In this document: piece after piece, positions 32,301-37,848 of the stretch | Position numbering within the stretch: position 1 is the stretch's first letter | How the letters are laid out: each line of letters begins with the position of its first letter | Source: Scenedesmus sp. ARA3 | Taxonomy: Eukaryota; Chlorophyta; Chlorophyceae; Sphaeropleales; Scenedesmaceae | DNA length: 37,848 nt | Assembly: GCA_004335835.1 (NCBI GenBank) | Contig: RWJK01000298.1 | Location: forward strand, 1-37,848 | Reading direction: 5' to 3' | Position numbers and translations under genes: made by a program | Notes under the pieces: model-generated | Told to the model about the DNA's origin: nothing | What the model saw: only the letters and a program-made list of their open reading frames with translations | Database searches by the model: none

Positions 32301-32435
32301 AGCAGCAGCAGCAGCAGCAGCGGTGCGTTGCAGCCTGCAGATGGTGGCGGTGCTGCTGATGCAGATTTGAGCCGGCTAGGGCTGCTGCTGGGAGCCAGTG
32401 ATGCCCGGAAGGATGGGGCTCCACTGGGGTACTGA
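25937..32435 (+). CDS. Gamma-glutamyltransferase, type II membrane form, 15 exons
   Basis: Exons: 25937..26037, 26120..26169, 26498..26766, 27201..27483, 27873..27946, 28143..28277, 28474..28591, 28851..28990, 29351..29611, 29906..30096, 30533..30629, 30896..30984, 31186..31362, 31703..31803, 32167..32435; 784 residues, all phases matched. A cytosolic N-terminus is followed by RRKAVLTW and a membrane anchor (SIFCVLLVLAIL), as in animal and plant GGTs. Family blocks: GMVAADSSRCSEIG, GSAADAAVAVALCQGVVNP, SGLGGGAFIM, DARETAPGAA, RRFGRLPWAALVAPA, then the catalytic GTSHFSIVDEERNAVSVTTS, with the nucleophile and self-cleavage Thr at about residue 555. Next come GILYGNTMDDFAQP, GKRPLSAMSP, GASGGPLIVSATLQ and the C-terminal ASDARKDGAPLGY. 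The enzyme hydrolyses or transfers the gamma-glutamyl group of glutathione and its conjugates, normally outside the cell or in the vacuole. It is longer than the usual 570-640 residues because of Ser/Gln-rich inserts in both subunits. The N-terminal three exons are less certain than the rest. Confidence 0.93.
27084..27122 (+). repeat. Echo of the GGT exon 4 acceptor region
   Basis: ACACCTGGCC then CTTCCGCAACTTCAGCAG resembles CACCTGGCAGGCCGACTTCC, then GCAACCTCAGCAGG, at 27190..27228, which holds the acceptor and first codons of exon 4. The copy lies about 106 bp upstream in the intron and lacks the AG acceptor. Confidence 0.65.
27125..27149 (+). repeat. CTG tract before GGT exon 4
   Basis: About eight CTG triplets lie between the echo and the real acceptor of exon 4, within the 3' half of the intron. 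Confidence 0.85.
28623..28680 (+). repeat. Echo of the 3' end of GGT exon 7
   Basis: CAGCTGGCATTACCTTGGAC, then AAAAGTGTGCGCT, repeats CAGCTGGCAGAGACCTTGGA, then CAAAAGTGAGCGCT (28567..), which is the exon 7 end with its donor. The copy lies about 55 bp downstream in the intron; its donor has become AAAGTGTGC. ACAATGCA follows both copies. Confidence 0.8.
29253..29340 (+). repeat. Long CTG tract before GGT exon 9
   Basis: About 29 uninterrupted CTG triplets end ten bases before the acceptor TTCTCAG of exon 9. This is the longest triplet run fully inside the window. Translated open frames through it are polyleucine or polyglutamine shadows. Confidence 0.95.
29801..29838 (+). repeat. Echo of the 5' end of GGT exon 10
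   Basis: TGCAG followed by GTTGCGGCGCTTAAGCACGG, then CTGTGCCATCCGC, matches TTCAG then GTTGAGGCAATGAAGCATGG, then CTTTGCCATCCGC, at 29901..29938. The copy reads VAALKHGCAIR against VEAMKHGFAIR and keeps an AG acceptor. It lies 100 bp upstream. Confidence 0.85.
30253..30308 (+). repeat. Echo of the 3' end of GGT exon 10
   Basis: GGGCAGCCACACGGGATGAT, then GGCGCGCTGCCAGATGATGA, then GTACGGCGGCAGGT, repeats the end of exon 10 with its donor (30046..30098). It lies about 205 bp downstream in the following intron and still has GGCAG/GT at its end. Confidence 0.88.
31068..31096 (+). repeat. Echo of the GGT exon 13 acceptor
   Basis: GCCACCACAGGTCCAGCTTG resembles CACCCCACAGGTCCAGCTTC at 31176..31195, the acceptor and first codons of exon 13, about 105 bp upstream of it. 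Confidence 0.65.
31588..31632 (+). repeat. Echo of the 3' end of GGT exon 13
   Basis: TTGATTGTCAGCGCCACTCT, then ACAGACGCTGGCGCGGTGCG, repeats the exon 13 end CTGATTGTCAGCGCCACACT, then GCAGACGCTTGCACGGTGAG (31329..). It includes the donor position and lies about 265 bp downstream. Confidence 0.87.
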
Positions 32436-32586
32436 AAGTGAGGCCACTGCTGCTGCTGCAATGCAGTAAAGACTCATGCTTGTGTGGGCTGCTGTTGCGC
32501 ATGTGAAACTCAACCAAATCGTTTGTAGAACCATCTGCAGAGTTGCTTGTAGCCCTGACCTTGCCATGCAGTGTACAGCTGGATAG

Positions 32587-32625
32587 CATCATTTGCATCA
32601 TTTGCATAATTTGCACATATGCATA
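32587..32625. repeat. Short ATCATTTGC tandem repeat
   Basis: GCATCATTTG, CATCATTTG, CATAATTTG and CACATATGCAT form four degenerate 9-mers about 150 bp past the GGT stop. The octamer-like ATTTGCAT core recurs. Confidence 0.7.
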
Positions 32626-34100
32626 GTGCGTAAATGCGTCTGCCGGCCAATGCTGCTGGCGTAGCAGCAGGCTGTGTTTGTGAGGGTGTTGCTTGTGGTG
32701 TCCCAGCTCACACTGTGCTGCAACAGCACTGTTGTGCCGCAGGTGGCACCAGCACTTGCAACTGTGTGGGTGAGGGAGGATGGTGGCCTTCTCTTGAGGC
32801 ATGGCCATCTCTTCTGTTGATGCTTCAAATCTGCATGACATCGCCGAGTGCTGTGCAGCGGGGTCGTGCTGTTGTACAATGTTGGATGGCAGCCGCAGCG
32901 TTGCGGTGTCGTGTATGCTAGCTTGAGCGCCCCTCAGCACTGGTGTCACCTGCCTGGTGTGCCCGCTCCTGTACCTGTAGGCAACATACATGCATGCTAA
33001 CACGGAGTTTGCATACGATGCATAGTTTGCTTCGTATATGTAAGCAGTGCATGTGTGGCGTGGGTTGCTGCAGTGCGCTTTGTGGCAGCATCGGCATTTG
33101 ATTTGCCGCTTGCCACCTTGTTCTCTGCACAGGTGGTTTGGTTTCCTTCTGTACCGGCTGTCAGCATGTAGTGCTGCCTTCTCTGCACTTGGAATGCACT
33201 GTACATTCCTGGCACTCACTGCTGCAGTGGCAGTCTCCGTGCAGCACACAATGTGTGGTAACGATGCTGCGTTGGAGATCACATCGTGCCGTTACATCAG
33301 TCACAGCAACATACTCCCCTGCTTTGTATTCCACTACGGTGAAGAGAGGAAAGGTGGTCCAACAGACCAGCACATGCAGGTGTCAGGCTGCTTGACGCAG
33401 CCAAAAGCACTGTGCTAGTAAAAACGTAGCCCAACACGTGAGTGCCTAAGCACCTGACACGGGTGCTGCACAGTTCTACAACCGTGCAACATAAGGCACG
33501 TCCAAGGTTTTAATATCAGACACTTCGGTATGCTTGACTATAGTCAAAGCACGTGCAAAACACGTGTTTCGTGCCATGCTCCAACGCTGGCGCTGCTCAG
33601 GCTGCAACCAGCTGGGAACCGTCGCGCATGTGCAACCACCATGAGTTGACAGCAATGAACAGCCGTTGGCTTGCAAGCCCCAGGGAGGCAGTGCTGCAGG
33701 GTAGATGCACGTGCGCCATGCATCAGATGAGTATGCGCAGTGTGTACAACTGGCATGACATCTTTGTGAAGACTTCACTTCATTACGTAATGCACCGACT
33801 GATGAGGTGGTGCTCCGTGGCAGAAGTGAGCCCCACTGCGGGCAGCGATGAAAGCGGGCGGTGCACACATGGCAATGGAGAGTAAACATTGCCAGCAGTC
33901 ATGGTGCCATATAGTCACAGCCCCGCCATGTTTGTCTGTCCAAAGTGGGCAAGCACGCTGTGCTTGTGACATTTGCAGCCACGACAACGCTCTAACAAGC
34001 CCTCACAGTCGATCATCGCCATTGCAGGCGCCCAAACCATGCCCAGCCCAGGAGTGCAGTGTAGAGTGTTGCGCGATATCCACACAAAGAGGATTGCGGC

Positions 34101-34168
34101 TGCATATGCCCTGTGTTGCATATGCCCTGTGTTGCATATGCCCTGTGTTGCATATGCCCTGTGTTGCA
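34101..34168. repeat. 16-bp minisatellite, four copies
   Basis: Four head-to-tail copies of TGCATATGCCCTGTGT, apparently identical. Each unit contains CATATG. There is no unique spacer between units, so this is not a CRISPR array. Confidence 0.92.
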
Positions 34169-34783
34169 GCTTTTGCAGCAGAACAATCTATGCAAGCAGT
34201 CACACAGGATAGTTTGTCCTCAAAGCTCAACCCCTCCCTTCTGATGTGCTCAGCGGCAATGCTGCAAAAGTGTCAGCGCCCACCATGCAGCACTGGCTGC
34301 ACAGCAAATGGTCAGTGCTGCAGTCTCCATGAGCCAGTGCAAGCAACAACAGATGCACCGACCATGCCTATTCCGGTATATATATCATTTTCGCTGCCCC
34401 CGTCCCAATCAAAGCCCCACTGCTAGTCAACCCCCCTGGCAAACCCTTACAGGGTGAGCGGTAGGCAGATCTGTCAAAGTTGCCCACCGACATATGTACA
34501 GCAGTGCAGACCCACGCACACGGCACCTGCAGCTGCTATGATCGAAAAGTCTCTTGGAATTGTGTTTGCAACGCAAGCAAATGCATGTACAGCTGCGCGT
34601 GCTGCAACACTCAAACAACCATGCGCACATGCTTCACCCCATGCACAGCTCGGAACCTGCTCTCAAAACCTGCTGATACGTAACAGGTGAAGGGTGTGGA
34701 GCCCAGGGGCCGACGCTCCTGGCCACACACACCCTCTTAGCCTTAACTTATCCAGGAGCTGCAGAGCTGCCTGGGTAGTCACG

Positions 34784-34804
34784 CACTCACTCACTCACTC
34801 ACTC
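34784..34804. repeat. ACTC microsatellite
   Basis: About five CACT/ACTC units lie in the 3' flank of the minus-strand surface protein gene, about 40 bp past its stop. Confidence 0.85.
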
Positions 34805-34841
34805 CTGCTGATGCCGCATCAGGCAGGGCCAGTGCCACCAG

Positions 34842-37337
34842 CTAGCACAAGCGCAGCACCACCTTATGCGTCTGCTGGTCTGTCGTCAGCACAGTTGCCC
34901 TGTAACACCCCGGCAGCCTGGCCGGCTTCTCAGGCACCAAGCGCCAGCTAAACATGCTGGCCCCAGCAGCACACGCCTCACTTCCAGCCCTCACAGCAGC
35001 GTTTGGAACCACGTTTAGCACCTTAGCAGCAAGCCCAGTAGGGCAGCTGGGCATGCGTGCTGACTCAACCCGTATCATCTGAATGACCGGCTTGTTCACA
35101 CAGATCGGCCTGCCGGCAGCACCCAAAACACTGAAGGGAACGCGCACAATGCGGCCTGCGTCAGATGCATTTGCAACCAGCATCTCAGGCAGCACAATGT
35201 TCCAAGCACAATGCTGCTCCGGCTGATAGAATGCAGCTACAGCAACATTAACAACAGGCCCTGGCATGAAGCCCTGTGTTGCATCACAAATGCATGCATT
35301 CGCGCCAACCACAGGCACTTGCGGGCAGCCGCCATTTGCAGGCCCGCCGCATTTTGTACCGGCACACAAGCCGCCAGCCCTGCAGCTAGCCATGTTGCAC
35401 GGTGCTGCCGCTGCTGGCTTCACTGCAAACCTCACGGTTCCAACATCCACTGACCTCCACCACCTCCAGATATCCAGGAGCCGGAAGCTGATTTCATCTT
35501 GTCCAGTGTAACCGCCGGTCGGCGTGTATCGCACCCCAGTTAAGAAGGCATCTGTATCGATGTCATTGTATCCTCTCAGCACATACTCCCACACAAGCTC
35601 TACTGTGCCATGTGAAGGGTAGGCAACCAGTTCCGAGCTCAGTTTGCGGCCCTGTGAGTGGAGGCCATGCTGTGTGAGGTTGACGAAGATGCTGCGGCCG
35701 TATTTTACTTCGTATGTTGGGATGCTTGATGGGTTGAGCACAGGAGGGCTTGGGTAGCTGCCAGCAGGGTCAGCTGCAAGCAAAGGAAAGGCGCGCCAGC
35801 GTGGAGCAAATATGCATTTATGTGTTGGAGTGACCGACTGAAACAGTATGTGGAGTGTGATGTGGGTCGTATTTGCTGGCTCGCATCCGATGTTGCAGGG
35901 TGCAACATAGTGCTGTGTAGAGCACGCTGTTTGTTCTGCTGATTTGCGTGCTAAGGCACACTGCTGCAGAAACAAGTGCTGCTGCTGTTGCACAAGCCAC
36001 CTTGCAGCACATCACACACCATGGTGATGCCCTACTCCGCTAGCTGCAAACCCTATCTTAGGTCCAGTGCCGCTGCTGCTGATGTTGCAGCAGTTCATGG
36101 GCAAAAAGAGCCAACCGTTGCTTGACATCACACTCACCGCAGGAAGCGTAATTATAGGTCTGCAGCACAACATGTACCCAAGCTTTGTGTGGTGGTCTTG
36201 CCATCTGTCACCCAGTAGCTGAACCTGATGCTTGGCGGGCAAGGCTCAGACACCGAAGCCTTCAGGAAGCTCAATGTGAACTTGTAAACGCTGTTGCTGC
36301 GAACTTCCACAGGATCAGTCTGCAGGATTAGGGGCTCAAGGGTGTAATCATAGTCATCAGTGTTGCAGCAGCCCCTTCGCACCCTTGCAATGTGCAGTGT
36401 GTCGCCATTGGGATCTTTTGTTGCTTGCAGGAGGTTGATGTTGATGCTGAACTTCCCTTTCCAGCCTGGCACCTCGTCGCCGTTTGTTATGTTGACTGTT
36501 ATGGCACTAACAACTGGTGGCTGATTTGGTGGGCTGCCACCTGCAAAGGGAAGGAGGGAAAGGAAAGCAAAGGAGCCCGGCATGCACGTAAACAAAGTAA
36601 TGCAGAGACAGGAATGCTGCTGCTACTGCGTTGGCTACCAGCTTCTGTGCAGTGCTATTTGGCGTAACACGCAGCAGCATACAGTCTGGTGCACAATTCA
36701 CAGCCAAGAGCAGCGCTGGCGCAAGCAGCAATAGTGCGCCCACAGCAGCTGCCAGTGTTCGCCTGTCTTGCATCGTACCTGTTATGGTGATGGTGACGGT
36801 TGCTGGTGCCTGCTCAGCTGTTGCGGTGCCATCAGATACGTAGTACCTGCAACATGACCACCACACCAGCTGCGTCAAGCTTTTTCACTGTGTTGATCAG
36901 GCATAGGAGTGCATGATATGCTCTACAAGCATCGCAGCCCTGCAGTAACCTTGCCACTGCCAAGCTGAAAGGCGCCTCAGTCATCTAACAGCAACCCACT
37001 TATCATGCCCTGTGCTGGCGTCTTGTACTGCTATACATGGTCGCAACAGGCAATGCCCTGCCTGCATTTGCGCCAACCACAAAACCAGCAACACACCTGA
37101 AGCTGTCAGTTGTGCTGCCAATGCCTGGCGATGGAGTATACACCAGCACCCCTCCACCTGGTCGTGTTCTCACAAGCCTGCCATATCGCGGCAGTGTATG
37201 CACAGTCAGCTGCAGCTCGTCCCCATCTGGATCAAAATCATTAGCCAGCAAGTCCATGGTTATGGAGCCTCCAGCAGCCACTGTGTAGGTATCATCCACA
37301 GCGATTGGTGCTGCATTGTTTGGGCGGTAGTACGAGC
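34842..37337 (-). CDS. Surface protein with cadherin/Ig-like domains and a Cys-rich segment, 5' end unresolved
   Basis: Exons 37337..37097, 36846..36779, 36540..36178 and 35773..34842; phases 2+1, 1+2 and 1+2 all agree. The first two exons together form a cadherin-like/bacterial Ig-like (Big_9, VCBS-type) domain: APIAVDDTYTVAAGGSITMD, then LLANDFDPDGDELQLTV, RYGRLVRTRPGGGVLVYTP, and TDSFRYYVSDGTATAEQAPA. A second domain starts at NQPPVVSAITVNITNGDE and ends FSYWVTDGKTTTQS. A third has PTYEVKYGRSIFVNLTQHG and GVRYTPTGGYTGQDEISFRL. After it comes an EGF-like Cys-rich segment (PCNMASCRAGGLCAGTKC, then NACICDATQGF) and a C-terminal domain. It is likely secreted or cell-wall associated, with calcium-binding or adhesive domains. 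No membrane segment follows, and no signal peptide is visible. The first exon frame is open to an ATG at 37392, but that start has no signal peptide, so more exons probably lie upstream, perhaps outside the window. Confidence 0.82.
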
Positions 37338-37392
37338 CTGCGCAGCATGGCAGCACAGCAGCGCAGTCATTGTCATTGTTTAATCGTGACAT

Positions 37393-37848
37393 GTCATGCA
37401 GCGTCACGCTATGTGTGTGGGGGTTTGCTCAAAGGCTGAATCTGCTGTGGATGGAGGCGGCTGGGGAAGCCTGCATGATGTAAGTTAAGAAAAGGCAAGA
37501 AATGCTCAAGCAGCGAGAGTTCCCAGCACCAGCGGTGGTGCTGTGCCGATGGCTGATTTCGGCGTCTCAGCACCATACATGTAACGGGGACCTGTGGTGA
37601 CACTGTCCGGTGACATGTCTCTATAGCCCGCTACAAGGTAGAGGATGGGACGCTATCCAATACCACTGTTATACAGGAGAACGACGTGCACTCAGTGCGA
37701 GGGGATTTGATGCCGACCTCGGGTTTTATCTTGCGGTCTGGCTACGTCGGCAAGGACGTGTGTATATATGGTGCACATCGTTCTCAGCTACCAAGATGTA
37801 ACAGGCCTAGTGACCTGCTACTGGATAATGGGATTGGGGAACGATGTG
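37393..37848. other. Right-edge region, unassigned open frame
   Basis: On the plus strand a frame stays open from about 37613 to the window end. It reads VEDGTLSNTTVIQENDVHSV, then RGDLMPTSGFILRSGYVG, and so on. It has no ATG near its start and I cannot assign a family. The minus-strand surface-protein gene may have its 5' exon(s) or promoter here, and the two cannot both be right over the whole stretch. Confidence 0.3.

Larger units (their letters stand above)
32436..34841. other. Convergent intergenic region, no gene seen
   Basis: About 2.4 kb lies between the GGT stop and the stop of the minus-strand surface protein. It has relatively many ATG-starting frames on both strands, but none has family resemblance or supporting splice structure. 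It contains an ATTTGCAT-like run (about 32587-32625), a 16-bp minisatellite (34101-34168) and an ACTC run (34784-34804). Confidence 0.5.

Noticed and set aside
32278..33282. Long minus-strand frame of 334 codons
   Set aside because: It overlaps the last GGT exon in antisense and is otherwise low-complexity and His/Cys-rich, with no splice or family support.
34101..34168. CRISPR-like array
   Set aside because: The units are directly adjacent without unique spacers, and the DNA is eukaryotic.

Overview
The window looks like nuclear DNA of a green alga. Genes are broken into many small exons with GT-AG introns, exons are GC-rich, and CAG/CTG triplet runs occur in exons, introns and flanks. Homologues of a predicted ABC-class ATPase, a gamma-glutamyltransferase, BTB and F-box proteins and a cadherin-like surface protein fit a chlorophyte, possibly Sphaeropleales or another chlorophycean lineage. 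The lineage is an inference from style only. All gene models were built by hand from reading frame, phase-matched splice sites and family resemblance. Nine are supported well enough to give exon coordinates, and the sum of exons is divisible by three in every model with both ends.

Layout, left to right: (1) a minus-strand family 8 glycosyltransferase whose 3' part runs off the left edge; (2) a minus-strand J-domain protein rich in Gln/Ala/Ser; (3) a minus-strand helical protein that I do not recognise, ending only 106 bp upstream of gene 2; (4) a divergent plus-strand Lys-rich basic protein; (5) a plus-strand BTB-BACK protein in five exons; (6) a minus-strand F-box/leucine-rich-repeat protein in three exons; (7) a minus-strand short coiled-coil protein whose first coding exon is only 9 nt; (8) a plus-strand 12-exon predicted ATPase of the ABC class with Walker A, signature-like and Walker B motifs; (9) a minus-strand membrane-anchored coiled-coil protein; (10) a doubtful minus-strand reading frame; (11) a plus-strand 15-exon gamma-glutamyltransferase with a type II membrane anchor and an intact catalytic GTSH motif; (12) a minus-strand surface protein with cadherin/Ig-like domains whose 5' end is not resolved. 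About 7 kb in total is intergenic with nothing convincing in it.

The genes do not form a pathway; this is ordinary eukaryotic gene order with mixed strands. The most unusual signal is structural. In at least three genes, a short piece of an exon together with one of its splice sites is present a second time in the adjacent intron or flank, usually 50 to 270 bp away and diverged by several bases. I count about ten such 'exon echoes', mainly in the ABC ATPase and the gamma-glutamyltransferase. One of them is a nearly complete exon copy with an open frame and its own splice sites, one carries a stop codon, and one LRR fragment lies inverted in an intron. A second pattern is that CTG runs often sit directly before 3' splice sites, where a polypyrimidine tract is expected. 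There is also a perfect 17-bp inverted repeat between two convergent genes.
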